Source: a virus. From it: a stretch of 40,777 nt of DNA. Within the stretch, counting starts at the first letter, position 1, and the number at the start of each line of letters is the position of its first letter. The notes under the pieces were generated by a model. That model searched no databases and had not been told where the DNA came from. It saw nothing but the letters and a program-made list of their open reading frames with translations. The position numbers were made by a program, and so were the translations under genes. Below are positions 13,794 through 21,401 of this stretch, one piece after another. The stretch covers positions 1 to 40,777 of the IMG/VR virus record IMGVR_UViG_3300022916_000003. The stretch is one strand, 5' to 3'.

Positions 13794-14160
13794 TTTATTT
13801 TTAATTAATGCGTTGAAGGACTATGTTGGAGATCAAAATATTTCAGTTTCTATCGAAAACGAGGACTCAGAAACACCTGATTTTAAATTAATAAAACTTC
13901 AAACTTCAAATCTAGCAAAGTACTATGTGGAGCTTTTTCTAATATTCAAAAAAGTATTTAATAATTATTCTCATGCAAAACCAATAATTAATAAACATTT
14001 AATATTATCCGCTCCGATTATCGATTTAATTAATAATAACTTTTCTTCTGAGTATTGTAAAAATAGAAATGAAGAAAGACTGATACATTATGTTAAAAAT
14101 AATTATTATGGGATAATTGATTTTTGCGATATATTTTTAGAGGTATTTGATATAGAATGA
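13783..14160 (+). CDS. Soluble helical protein, unknown
   Basis: A 125-residue, mainly helical, Asn- and Ile-rich protein. Its ATG overlaps the last codons of the nuclease gene, so they are translated together. No motif is recognised; residues 40-125 look like a helical bundle. Confidence 0.62.
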   Translation: MENSLFLINALKDYVGDQNISVSIENEDSETPDFKLIKLQTSNLAKYYVELFLIFKKVFNNYSHAKPIINKHLILSAPIIDLINNNFSSEYCKNRNEERLIHYVKNNYYGIIDFCDIFLEVFDIE

Positions 14161-14202
14161 ATATAACACAAAATAAAATGGAAATCATAGTTTAGAATTA
14201 AT

Positions 14203-14562
14203 ATGAAGCTTATACATGACATCATTGAGAGAAGATTTGGAGTGGCTAAGGATTATGATCTTAATGGAGAATATCAAAAATCAATATGGGTTTTTTATCA
14301 GATATATAAAATATGTTGTAGTTTTATTGGTAGCGTAGATGCGGATATAAAAAAAAAGGACATTCTTCTTAAAAAAATGATGTTGAATCCAGATAATATA
14401 ATAGTCGTAAATAAACTTAAATTTCTAATGTCTCAAGATAATTTTAAAATTGAATCTGTTATTAATTCTCTAAAGGAGGAAAAACAGAATTTAGAAGAAG
14501 TTTATACTGATTTCTATCCAGCTGACATAATAGGAGTAAATTTATATGAGAGGGGCAAGTAA
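14203..14562 (+). CDS. Soluble helical protein, unknown
   Basis: A 119-residue protein, helical throughout (IIERRFGVAKDYDLNGEY, then KSIWVFYQIYKICC). It lies 42 bases after the previous gene and its stop (TAATGG) overlaps the next start. Its position between nuclease and ATPase suggests a component of the same complex; no family recognised. Confidence 0.62.
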   Translation: MKLIHDIIERRFGVAKDYDLNGEYQKSIWVFYQIYKICCSFIGSVDADIKKKDILLKKMMLNPDNIIVVNKLKFLMSQDNFKIESVINSLKEEKQNLEEVYTDFYPADIIGVNLYERGK

Positions 14563-15086
14563 TGGGAAAAGAAATGATATCTATTAGTAGGATATATGCA
14601 GATACTATAATACAAAAAATCGCACTTTATTGTAGTTCATATAATGGTAATGATATTTATTATTTAAAAGAAGCAATTATGATATTAATTAATTTATACG
14701 GCGAAACCAGATTAATCGATATGATGCTGAATGATGAATCAAATAATAAAGAGAATGTTGTCAGAATAGCGGAGAACTGGTTTAAGCCAAACGGAATGAA
14801 AAAAAAGCTAGAAAATATCTCTGTAATTCTGGAAAAGATACATAGTAGCTATTCTATATTAGAAGACAAAACAATTCCGAAAAAGCAACGTGACAAAATT
14901 AGATTTAAAGATTTCTTAAAACAAAGTATTCAATTTCCGAAGATAGAAATGGATTTTTATGCCCTTTTTGTTTTTTTGATACAAAATTGTACAATTAGTG
15001 GTATGAATATATCGCAGCAGTATCTAAAAGTATTAGATCAGGGGAAAAGGACTTTTGGTGGTATAGACAAGGAGAAGGTAAGATGA
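14562..15086 (+). CDS. Soluble helical protein, unknown
   Basis: A 174-residue protein, largely helical, with no membrane segment. It overlaps the ATPase gene by four bases (ATGA at 15083), so expression is linked. In packaging and conjugation operons the gene before the ATPase often encodes an adaptor; that is inference here, as the sequence shows no known motif. Confidence 0.65.
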   Translation: MGKEMISISRIYADTIIQKIALYCSSYNGNDIYYLKEAIMILINLYGETRLIDMMLNDESNNKENVVRIAENWFKPNGMKKKLENISVILEKIHSSYSILEDKTIPKKQRDKIRFKDFLKQSIQFPKIEMDFYALFVFLIQNCTISGMNISQQYLKVLDQGKRTFGGIDKEKVR

Positions 15087-16663
15087 GGATGCTTAATTAT
15101 ACGAATAAAAACTGCCTTTCTTTCAAAAAGGAAAATGGGAGGATTGAAAATACAACTTTATTAATAGTTGCTAAATCGGGTCATGGGAAGGGTATGTCAA
15201 CTGAATCTATGGTTGAAAGGTGGAGGATGGCAACTGGTGGAATCGTTATTATATTACACGATCCAAAGCAAACTTCCGAGTTTTCCTTTGTCCAATACGA
15301 GCCTAAGGAACCATATCATCTAAAGGAATTAAGAAAAGACGGGATATCCCCCAAGTCCCATACATGTAAAATGTACCATCCCTTTACCTTCAATCTAGCC
15401 AAAAAAGGCATTATCCCAGAGGTCAACTTCTACACTATACCCATTAAAAGTCTTACTAGAGACGACTGGTCAATACTAGCCGAGACAGACGCGGAGACAG
15501 AAGCTATTAAAATATTGGAAAGAACGGCAGAAAATATAAAAAGAAATTCGAGTCTTTTTGAGTTTTTATTGTCTGCTGAGAAGCTCACTGAAACTAAGAA
15601 AGATAAAAAGAAAATGGTGAGAGATAAGGCGAACTGGGGTCTAAAAGTAGGGGGGGGGACAGCAAAATCTATAAAGCAAATAGGGAATATGCTTAGTTCT
15701 TTTAAGAGAGATTATTTTTTAAGAAAAGATACTTGTGATTTAAAACTAAATGCTGAGAAAATATTATTAGACAAGGACAACTATCATATTTTTTTAACAA
15801 ACTGGATTGAAAATCCAAAAACCAGAAACTTTTTAGTAGAGTTTTTAATAGGTCATTTTGTAAGTACTGCGGAAAGATTGGCTGATACCGGAAAGTTAAA
15901 AAAACCGATATTATTTGTAGCTCCAGAATTAAACGCAGTAGTCCCAGAGGAATCCAAAGGCTCGTCTGTTTTTTTAGCACGGGCTTTAAGGAAACATTTA
16001 ATAACCTTTAGAAGTAAGGCGGCGGGAGTTTCATTAATTGGAGACTGTCAGATATGGAGTCAGTTAGCCGCTCCAGTCAGAGCGGCTTTTAGAGAGGTAT
16101 TTTTCGGAAAATTAAACAATGAGGATGCTAGAATTATATTTAATGCTAATAAGTATACTGCGATAGATAGGGAAAGGTTTGATGATTTAGAAGAAAATTA
16201 TTGTTGTTATATCTGGAATGGAAGAGAAAAAGAGGGGGCGATATCCATCTTTCCTCCGTCCCATATGCACAAGGAGGAAAGATATAATTGGATTCAAATG
16301 TGTAAAAAACATAAGTTACCAATGAGAAAATATGACGATTTGGTAAAAAAAATGCGAGAGGATTATATAAAAGAAGAGTATATTATAGACGAGTTACAAA
16401 GAAAAGAATGGAGAGAGCAGGAACAAGAAGAAAAACCGGCAGAAAGTATATCTAAAAAGTCGGATACGGCAATAGAGAAGAATGATAGAATGACGAGGCT
16501 TGGAAAGCAATATTTATATAAAAGAGCTTGGCAATTACATAAAAACGGAATAAGCGACCGGAAGATCGCTGAGGAAATAGGTGTTAAGTCTCATATAACA
16601 GCTAAGAGATACTACGAAAAATATAACGATATATTGGATAAGGAAATAATAGCAGAGGAATAG
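15083..16663 (+). CDS. HerA/FtsK/VirD4-type DNA-pumping ATPase with C-terminal HTH
   Basis: A 526-residue protein. A P-loop lies at residues 30-39 (AKSGHGKGMS), unusual in having Gly after GK where Ser or Thr is normal. IILHDPK at 56-62 matches the D-P-K motif of coupling-protein ATPases. A Walker-B-like strand PILFVAPE ends at Glu282, and SLIGDCQ with Gln323 fits the sensor strand. No membrane helix is present. Residues about 475-515 form a helix-turn-helix (NGISDRKIAEEIGVKS). Enzymes of this superfamily move double-stranded DNA in packaging, conjugation or repair. A packaging or transfer motor is the best reading; HerA-like repair is the alternative. It is the last gene of the 13353-16663 run. 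Confidence 0.78.
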   Translation: MRMLNYTNKNCLSFKKENGRIENTTLLIVAKSGHGKGMSTESMVERWRMATGGIVIILHDPKQTSEFSFVQYEPKEPYHLKELRKDGISPKSHTCKMYHPFTFNLAKKGIIPEVNFYTIPIKSLTRDDWSILAETDAETEAIKILERTAENIKRNSSLFEFLLSAEKLTETKKDKKKMVRDKANWGLKVGGGTAKSIKQIGNMLSSFKRDYFLRKDTCDLKLNAEKILLDKDNYHIFLTNWIENPKTRNFLVEFLIGHFVSTAERLADTGKLKKPILFVAPELNAVVPEESKGSSVFLARALRKHLITFRSKAAGVSLIGDCQIWSQLAAPVRAAFREVFFGKLNNEDARIIFNANKYTAIDRERFDDLEENYCCYIWNGREKEGAISIFPPSHMHKEERYNWIQMCKKHKLPMRKYDDLVKKMREDYIKEEYIIDELQRKEWREQEQEEKPAESISKKSDTAIEKNDRMTRLGKQYLYKRAWQLHKNGISDRKIAEEIGVKSHITAKRYYEKYNDILDKEIIAEE

Positions 16664-16691
16664 TTTATGTGCAACGCCACCAGAGATACCA

Positions 16692-16717
16692 TTAAATAAG
16701 TTATACAAAGTTATATA
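16692..16717 (+). promoter_or_regulatory. Promoter for 16764, twin of the 11011 promoter
   Basis: Identical over 26 bases to the promoter before the AbrB-like gene at 11011, TATA core TTATATAAA. The start here is about 50 bases further on, with its own GGAGG (16750-16754), so the message has a leader. Confidence 0.65.
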
Positions 16718-16763
16718 AACATAAATAATTTATAAATAACAACTAAAATGGAGGATTATAAAT

Positions 16764-17099
16764 ATGGATGAGAGAACAAAATCATGGGCTGCTTTCGGTA
16801 ATAAATACTTAAGGGCTAATAACGTTACGAGTGATAATGAAGAGTTTGTGGTAATAGGAGTAGGTTCAATTAATAACAATGACAAAATCCAAGTAGTTCT
16901 AAAGCTACAACAAGGGGATGTTAACAAGGAATTTGTTTGTAATGATACTAATAAAAGAATTGTCGAGGAAGTGGCACCAAACTCACCTGAGGAGACTATT
17001 GGGAAGATAGTTACCTTTTCAAAAGTAGACACGCAGAAACCAAATGGGACACCCGTTAAGGGATTAAGGATAAAGTTTAAAGTTGAACCAACAGCTTAA
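16764..17099 (+). CDS. Well-expressed small beta-rich protein, possible ssDNA-binding
   Basis: A 111-residue soluble protein with alternating strands (EEFVVIGVGSI, KIQVVLKLQQGD, GKIVTFSKVDTQ, GLRIKFKVEPT) and few aromatic residues. It has its own promoter, a GGAGG ribosome-binding site and a T-rich terminator, so it is probably abundant. The size and strand pattern would suit an OB-fold DNA-binding protein, but no diagnostic motif is visible. The promoter shared with the AbrB-like gene suggests co-regulation. Confidence 0.68.
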   Translation: MDERTKSWAAFGNKYLRANNVTSDNEEFVVIGVGSINNNDKIQVVLKLQQGDVNKEFVCNDTNKRIVEEVAPNSPEETIGKIVTFSKVDTQKPNGTPVKGLRIKFKVEPTA

Positions 17100-17105
17100 A
17101 CTTTA

Positions 17106-17141
17106 CTGCTTTTTATTTTTTTTAAAAATTTTTTAGCAAAA
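17106..17141 (+). terminator. T-rich terminator after 16764
   Basis: Runs of T at 17110-17123 and 17129-17134, with the weak stem TTTTTAAAAA between, follow the stop within 10 bases. Archaeal termination needs little more than such T-runs. Confidence 0.5.
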
Positions 17142-17338
17142 AGGTCACCGGAGTTTGTAATATTGAGTGATTTTGAAAACTAGGATTTTGTTGCGTTATT
17201 ATCTAATATCCAGTAATAAATGGAAGGTGTCTATACTTATTACTCGGTAAATTAAAAGCTTTATTAACTAGGATTTTTTATGCAAACTATGAAAATTCAT
17301 ATTCCTAATAGTGCATGGATTGGAAATAGTTAATTAAT
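17142..17338. other. Intergenic stretch with a possible gene remnant
   Basis: No full gene is visible. A 17-codon frame at 17280-17333 (MQTMKIHIPNSAWIGNS) resembles, from memory, the N-terminus of an archaeal protein family that starts with an IPNSA-x-x-GN motif, so it may be the stub of a lost gene. Confidence 0.3.
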
Positions 17339-17503
17339 ATGAAAAAAGAAAAGAGTGGTTTTGTAAAAATAGGGGTCATTAATAATATAGTTAGGTATGA
17401 AATAAATATTAATAAACTCAACTTCATCCAATTAAAAATTTTGGTTGCTGAATTAGAAATTACTAAACAAAATGTTATATCACGCATAACTAAGTTTGGA
17501 TGA
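17339..17503 (+). CDS. Small basic protein, possible helix-turn-helix
   Basis: A 54-residue basic protein. After a short hairpin (GFVKIGVINNIVRYEI), two helices LNFIQLKILVAELEIT and KQNVISRITKFG give a helix-turn-helix outline. The stop overlaps the next start (ATGATGA). A small regulator is plausible. Confidence 0.55.
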   Translation: MKKEKSGFVKIGVINNIVRYEININKLNFIQLKILVAELEITKQNVISRITKFG

Positions 17504-17820
17504 TGAATCAAAAATTTAACTGTTCATATCTGGAGATTAACGGTGGATATAATGCAGTGATAGAATTGGATGGGGAACCGATAGCTCACAAATATTTTCC
17601 TAATCGAAAGGATGCGGCTCAATGGACTAATGACTTTATTGATGGCTATTTATATAAGGAAGCCAAAGAAGAAAGACGAAAGGATTCTATCAAGAATAAG
17701 ATAAAATTGTTAACTAATAATATGATGTGTTTAGAGAAAAAGATTAAGATGGATATAATGGAGTATACGGATTTTGTGAATATAAGAATGGGTATCAGTG
17801 GGCTTATAGGTGATATGTAG
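17500..17820 (+). CDS. Small soluble protein, unknown
   Basis: A 106-residue protein, coupled to the preceding frame by overlap. An N-terminal beta part (YLEINGGYNAVIELDGEPIA) is followed by a charged helical or coiled-coil region (KEAKEERRKDSIKNKIKLL). No family recognised. Confidence 0.6.
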   Translation: MMNQKFNCSYLEINGGYNAVIELDGEPIAHKYFPNRKDAAQWTNDFIDGYLYKEAKEERRKDSIKNKIKLLTNNMMCLEKKIKMDIMEYTDFVNIRMGISGLIGDM

Positions 17821-17847
17821 CAATATGATAATAACGTTAATTTAACG

Positions 17848-18204
17848 TTATGCGTTAAAAATACTGGTCAGTATATTATCGATATTCTCTGCATGTTTAA
17901 GACATAATCTATTGGATGCCTGTTTGCTGAAATTACATATTGGATTTTTAATAATATTAACTTGTTTCTTGTCAGGATATTCGTTAATTAATTCTTTAAT
18001 AATTTCTTCTTTACCTATCCATATTGCATGGGCTTCTGGATACGGATAACTGAGACTATTCGTCCAAATTCTAGCTTTCTGTATGTTTTCCAGCTTTTCT
18101 TTAAGTTTATTTAATATCTTATCTCGTTCTTGTTTTTTTATAGACTCATAATTCTCCCTATAAATCTTATCAATCTTATGTATAAATGTATCTGGTTTGT
18201 TCAT
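17848..18204 (-). CDS. Helical protein, full-length paralogue of 26102
   Basis: A 118-residue protein. Residues 8-62 are closely related to the frame at 26102: YRENYESIKKQERDKILNKL and LSYPYPEAHAIWIGKEE match with few changes. The C-terminus holds CNFSKQASNRLCLKHAENI, a possible zinc or DNA contact region. The first half is probably a coiled coil. The gene is complete here, whereas the other copy is frameshifted. Function unknown. Confidence 0.65.
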   Translation of the reverse strand: MNKPDTFIHKIDKIYRENYESIKKQERDKILNKLKEKLENIQKARIWTNSLSYPYPEAHAIWIGKEEIIKELINEYPDKKQVNIIKNPICNFSKQASNRLCLKHAENIDNILTSIFNA

Positions 18205-18226
18205 TTTTTAATTATTTTATAAGGAA

Positions 18227-18259
18227 GCGGGGTGGAATACCCCGCCTCTCTCGAGAGAG
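18227..18259 (-). terminator. Hairpin after 18479 gene
   Basis: GCGGGGT and ACCCCGC pair around GGAAT (18227-18245), and the 14-base palindrome CTCTCTCGAGAGAG (18246-18259) adjoins it. Both follow the minus-strand stop at 18261 at once. There is no long T-run, so termination is likely but not certain. Confidence 0.6.
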
Positions 18260-18260
18260 T

Positions 18261-18479
18261 TTAAGTTGCATGTGTATCGCACCAACAAACACATTCGTCC
18301 TCGAATTGTGATTTAGTTAGGTAGTCGTCTAAAAAGATACTACTCAATATATCAGACTTTTTCGTTTTACTCCAGTCTAATCTGTAAACGTTTATTTCTA
18401 GCTCTTTGTTATCGTATTCAAAGAATACGTCAAACCTAACCTCTATTTTGGTTAGTTGTTTTTTTGTTTTGTTTCCCAT
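18261..18479 (-). CDS. Small soluble protein, unknown
   Basis: A 72-residue protein (MGNKTKKQLTKIEVRFDVFF start) of mixed alpha/beta type that ends with a cysteine-rich ECVCWCDTHAT, which could bind a metal. The message would have a leader of about 45 bases containing GGGG near the start; the TATA box is at 18547-18560. The hairpin behind it suggests a monocistronic unit. Confidence 0.62.
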   Translation of the reverse strand: MGNKTKKQLTKIEVRFDVFFEYDNKELEINVYRLDWSKTKKSDILSSIFLDDYLTKSQFEDECVCWCDTHAT

Positions 18480-18544
18480 TTGTTTTTCCCCACGTTTTTT
18501 TAAGAGGTTGTGGATCCTCGTTTAATTAATAATACTACATACTA

Positions 18545-18563
18545 CTACTATATAAATGTTTGG
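18545..18563 (-). promoter_or_regulatory. TATA promoter, ACATTTATATAGTAGTA family
   Basis: Read on the minus strand, AACATTTATATAGTAGTA continues AGTATGTAGTAT. It is nearly the same as the plus-strand sequence at 21447-21474 before the gene at 21481, with a shorter match at 32528. Confidence 0.65.
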
Positions 18564-18571
18564 TTAAATGT

Positions 18572-18593
18572 ACATTGTTACCTTAGCGGGTGT
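18572..18593 (+). repeat. Short direct repeat, copy 1 (TACATTGTTA..TTAGCGG)
   Basis: TACATTGTTA-CC-TTAGCGGGTG here and TACATTGTTA-AG-TTAGCGGTTG at 20101 differ at three positions. The pair brackets the transposase remnant and the RHH gene. Confidence 0.6.
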
Positions 18594-18667
18594 TAATTAT
18601 TTCAAAAAAATAAATTAAAGACTATTTCTTATTTTTTCATGGTTCTGTTTACTCTACAAATTCAATA

Positions 18668-18805
18668 ATGCAGGGTTATGTCATATTTTATAATTTCATT
18701 AGGAAACACCAGACGATCGGAGTTTGTCCTTATGAGTTGGCTTGTCCTGAATTAGAGTTAAAGAGTGGGAATAAGTGGTTAGAGTTGATTAATCTTTCCT
18801 GCTAA
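18668..18805 (+). pseudogene. Transposase C-terminal remnant (IS6-like)
   Basis: The 45-codon frame reads FYNFIRKHQTIGVCPYELAC and ends KSGNKWLELINLS. This matches the C-terminal end of DDE transposases of the IS6/IS240 type, where YNFIRPHQSL, TPAE and GNKWL..LI are characteristic. The catalytic DDE core is absent, so only the tail of an old insertion is left. The first ATG here is fortuitous. It overlaps the end of the minus-strand gene at 18952. Confidence 0.7.
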
Positions 18806-18952
18806 TTGCTTGTTGTATTCTTTAAGCCCTATGGTATAAACTATTCTTAACTCCTCTCTTATGTTCTCCCTTTCTATTTTGATTTTTCTCAAATTCCAAA
18901 ATACATAGATTAAAGAAAGTATTCCAATTATAGTTAATATACTAGTTAGCAT
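18779..18952 (-). CDS. Small single-helix membrane protein
   Basis: A 57-residue protein with one N-terminal membrane helix (MLTSILTIIGILSLIYVFW) and a charged helix (RKIKIERENIREELR), a layout seen in many mini-proteins of mobile elements. A purine stretch AAGAGAAA precedes the start. Its 3' end overlaps the transposase remnant on the other strand. Confidence 0.55.
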   Translation of the reverse strand: MLTSILTIIGILSLIYVFWNLRKIKIERENIREELRIVYTIGLKEYNKQLAGKINQL

Positions 18953-19232
18953 TTTCTCTTATTTTGGATTTAATAACATCTCTTCTAATTTTTTTCAGGA
19001 TTAAAATATTCTTCTTTATCTATTCCATCTTCCATATTTATTTCTAGTATTTGTAACTTATAAATTTTTTGTTATTATTTTCTAGTTTTTTGTAATAACA
19101 CCCCTGATGTTTAATTTATATATCATTATTGCCTTTTTCGATCCCACTTATTTTTTCAGTTATTTTTTCAAAAACTTCATTTGTCTTTCCTGAATAATAT
19201 ATAGATAGTATTAACGTTTCTCTTATATAATA
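18953..19232. other. AT-rich intergenic region
   Basis: About 280 bases, T-rich on the plus strand. I see no frame with a plausible start and no clear promoter; it may be decayed DNA from the insertion-sequence remnant next to it. Confidence 0.4.
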
Positions 19233-19287
19233 TTAATAAGGGCTTTGCAGGGATTTAACCCCTATTCTCGCGCGAAACCCTTATTAA
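19233..19287 (-). terminator. Large inverted repeat behind the RHH gene
   Basis: TTAATAAGGG (19233-19242) and CCCTTATTAA (19278-19287) are perfect complements, separated by 35 bases that hold a second small stem (GGG and CCC around ATTTAA). It follows the minus-strand stop at 19304 by 17 bases. A terminator is the simplest reading; a recombination or origin hairpin is possible. Confidence 0.5.
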
Positions 19288-19303
19288 TTCAATTAAATAG
19301 TTA

Positions 19304-19621
19304 TTATATGTTATTTATTTGCCAGTCTGTTAATCCAAGTTTTTTTAGTCTACTATAATTAATACTTAATTCATCTTGGGCGGTTTTGATGTCTTTAAAT
19401 AAATTTTTGCGATCTTTTATGAAATTTTTTATCTTGAATTTTTTAAATTCTGGCTCATCACTTAACCCATAAATAACAAACCGTCTTACTAATTCTGATG
19501 TTTTATTTGAGCCAAATTCTTTTTCGTATTGATCTATTAGTTCTCTTGCTGGTTCACCTGGTTGACCAAAGTTTATACTCTTAATTAAATACTTTTTTCT
19601 TCTTCCGTTTGTTATTGCCAT
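19304..19621 (-). CDS. Ribbon-helix-helix type regulator
   Basis: About 105 residues from the Met at 19621 (MAITNGRRKKYLIKS). The upstream extension to 19696 runs through the operator-like repeats and is unlikely to be coding. KKYLIKSINFGQ would be the DNA-contacting strand; PARELIDQYEKEFGSNKTSELVRRFVIYGL gives two helices, as in CopG/RHH dimers. A C-terminal helical tail follows. Inverted repeats just upstream are the likely binding sites, so it probably represses itself. Confidence 0.68.
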   Translation of the reverse strand: MAITNGRRKKYLIKSINFGQPGEPARELIDQYEKEFGSNKTSELVRRFVIYGLSDEPEFKKFKIKNFIKDRKNLFKDIKTAQDELSINYSRLKKLGLTDWQINNI

Positions 19622-19641
19622 TCCATTCTTTTTTGTGGTAA

Positions 19642-19702
19642 CAAAGTTAACAACTTTTGTTAACAACTTTTTTTTTGTTGCATGAAAAGTTAACAACTTT
19701 TC
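19642..19702 (-). promoter_or_regulatory. Operator repeats upstream of the RHH gene
   Basis: GAAAAGTTAACAACTTTTC (19684-19702) is an inverted repeat. AAAGTTAACAACTTTTG lies at 19644-19660, and GTTAACAACTTTT follows at once. Such stacked AAAGTT/AACTTT palindromes are typical binding sites of small dimeric repressors. Confidence 0.65.
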
Positions 19703-19813
19703 CTTTTGGGATAATTAACGATTTTCTGGTCGTCCTTCCCACTAAATCAAAACCCTTTTGAATAGTTATTTTGTTGTTATTAACTAACTTTTATTAATTA
19801 ATGTTCTTTCTCG

Positions 19814-19832
19814 GAAAAGTTGTTAACTTTTG
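19814..19832 (-). promoter_or_regulatory. Operator repeat between 19621 and 19845 genes
   Basis: GAAAAGTTGTTAACTTTTG is the reverse complement of the 19684-19702 site with one change. It lies at the 3' end of the Sm-like gene and upstream of the RHH gene, so DNA looping between sites is possible. Confidence 0.6.
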
Positions 19833-19844
19833 TTGTTAAGATTG

Positions 19845-20054
19845 TTACCAAACGTTAACCTCTCTTTTTTTAGGTTTTGATTGTGAATATTTAATAATAA
19901 ATGACAGTCTTATACCAACTAAGTCCCCGTATTTATCTTTTATATGAATAAGTGGATCATTAGAATTCTCTATTTCTAATATTATGCCATTGTACACATC
20001 CCCACCTTTAAGTTTAAAGAAATATTCTTTTCCAATCAATTTTTCCCAGTCCAT
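19845..20054 (-). CDS. Small Sm-like/beta-barrel protein
   Basis: A 69-residue protein: helix MDWEKLIGKEY, then strands YFFKLKGGDVYNGIILEIEN, LIHIKDKYGDLVGI and SFIIKYS. The LKGGDVYxGxI and IKDKYG pattern resembles the Sm fold (archaeal Sm/Hfq-like RNA-binding rings), though it lacks a definite RNA-contact signature. The TATA box (CTTATATAGG on the minus strand, about 20070-20082) gives a nearly leaderless start. RNA binding is a reasonable guess only. Confidence 0.58.
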   Translation of the reverse strand: MDWEKLIGKEYFFKLKGGDVYNGIILEIENSNDPLIHIKDKYGDLVGIRLSFIIKYSQSKPKKREVNVW

Positions 20055-20100
20055 CCTAGTGTTTAAGAATTTATAACCTATATAAGTTTTTCCCTTTGTC

Positions 20101-20122
20101 TACATTGTTAAGTTAGCGGTTG
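20101..20122 (+). repeat. Short direct repeat, copy 2 (TACATTGTTA..TTAGCGG)
   Basis: Partner of 18572-18593. It lies upstream of the methyltransferase gene and of the divergent Sm-like gene. Confidence 0.6.
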
Positions 20123-20200
20123 GTAAGACCTTCTTTTTACCTTTCAGAATGAAAGATAAAAACATTTTAAAAGTTGAAAATAAAAAATAAAGATAATTAA

Positions 20201-21136
20201 ATGAAATTTATAGATTTATTCGCAGGAATAGGCGGGTTTAGAATAGCATTAGAAGAATTAGGAGGAAAATGTGTTTTTAGTTCTGAATGGGACAATAAAG
20301 CACAAGAAACCTATAGGGAAAACTTTAAAGAGACCCCAGCGGGAGATATAACAAAAATAAAAGAGTCTAATATTCCATCTCATGATATGCTTTGTGCTGG
20401 ATTTCCATGTCAAGCGTTTAGTATATCTGGAAATCAAAAGGGGTTTAATGACACTAGGGGAACTTTGTTTTTTGATATTATTAGAATAGCAAACCATCAT
20501 AAATCAAAAATTCTTTTTTTGGAAAATGTTAGAAATCTGAAAAGACATAATAACGGAAGAACATTGAAAATAATATTAAAAAATCTTGATAAGATAGGAT
20601 ATAATGTTTTTTATCAAGTATTAAGAGCGAGTGATTATGGCGTTCCGCAATCAAGAGAAAGAATATATTTTGTTTGTTTTAGAAAAGATTTGATGATAGA
20701 AGACTTTAGTTTTCCCAGTCCTACTTATGAAAGAATATATTTAAGACATATTTTAGAAAAAGATGTTGATGAAGAATTTTTTATTAATAGGAAAGATGTC
20801 GTCTTTTTTGACAGAGAAGAATACAAAGGACTTAAGCCGATTCAGATTGGAAAAATAAATAAGGGTGGGCAAGGAGAAAGAATATACGGAATAAACGGTC
20901 ATGCAATAACCCTTTCTGCATACGGAGGCGGAGTAGCTGGAAAGACGGGGGCATACTTAATTAATGGTAAAATAAGAAAATTAACTCCCAGAGAATGTGC
21001 AAGAGTTCAAGGATTCCCAGAATGGTTTAATATTCCAGTTTCAAAAAGTCAAGCCTATAAACAATTTGGGAATAGTGTAAGCGTTCCGGTTATAAAAAAA
21101 ATAGCAGAAGAAATTATTAAATCTATCAATATTTAA
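20201..21136 (+). CDS. DNA cytosine-5 methyltransferase
   Basis: A complete 311-residue enzyme that transfers a methyl group from S-adenosylmethionine to cytosine C5 in a specific DNA site. Motif I FAGIGGF (7-13), motif IV GFPCQAFS with catalytic Cys70, motif VI ENV (108-110), motif VIII QSRERIYF (150-157), and near the end LTPRECARVQGFP and YKQFGNSVSVPV (motifs IX and X) are all in the right order. The target-recognition part between VIII and IX is short. No restriction endonuclease lies beside it, so it is likely an orphan that protects the element from host cleavage. Confidence 0.93.
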   Translation: MKFIDLFAGIGGFRIALEELGGKCVFSSEWDNKAQETYRENFKETPAGDITKIKESNIPSHDMLCAGFPCQAFSISGNQKGFNDTRGTLFFDIIRIANHHKSKILFLENVRNLKRHNNGRTLKIILKNLDKIGYNVFYQVLRASDYGVPQSRERIYFVCFRKDLMIEDFSFPSPTYERIYLRHILEKDVDEEFFINRKDVVFFDREEYKGLKPIQIGKINKGGQGERIYGINGHAITLSAYGGGVAGKTGAYLINGKIRKLTPRECARVQGFPEWFNIPVSKSQAYKQFGNSVSVPVIKKIAEEIIKSINI

Positions 21137-21137
21137 A

Positions 21138-21386
21138 TTATTGTGCTGAAATGCAGGAAACATGAGTCTTACCCTCCAGTTTATCTATTTTGATATTAGC
21201 CTCTTTTATTAACTCCTGCAACTTTTGTATTTTAGTAAGTAAACTGCACTCTGGGTAATCTATTAAGCATCTATCAGCTAACTTAAATTTCAAACCAAAA
21301 GTTAAAGCTTCATTAAATTTCAAGCCTTCTTCTTCAGACAAAATCTTCAATTTGACATCCACTGTAGTATTAATTTGTGTTTTCAT
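21138..21386 (-). CDS. Small putative regulator
   Basis: An 82-residue protein from the Met at 21386 (MKTQINTTVDVKLKILSEEE). A strand followed by helices (INTTVDVKLKILSEEEGLKF, then NEALTFGLKFKLAD) suggests an RHH-like DNA-binding domain with a coiled-coil tail (KIQKLQELIKEANIKIDKLE). A palindromic operator lies between it and the divergent gene at 21481. Confidence 0.6.
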   Translation of the reverse strand: MKTQINTTVDVKLKILSEEEGLKFNEALTFGLKFKLADRCLIDYPECSLLTKIQKLQELIKEANIKIDKLEGKTHVSCISAQ

Positions 21387-21401
21387 GTTACCATAAGAAA
21401 G

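Noticed and set aside
19233-19287. Inverted repeat region as a tRNA gene
   Set aside because: GGG and CCC ends and a GGGATTTAACCCC arm look faintly tRNA-like, but no T-loop TTC or anticodon arm is present.
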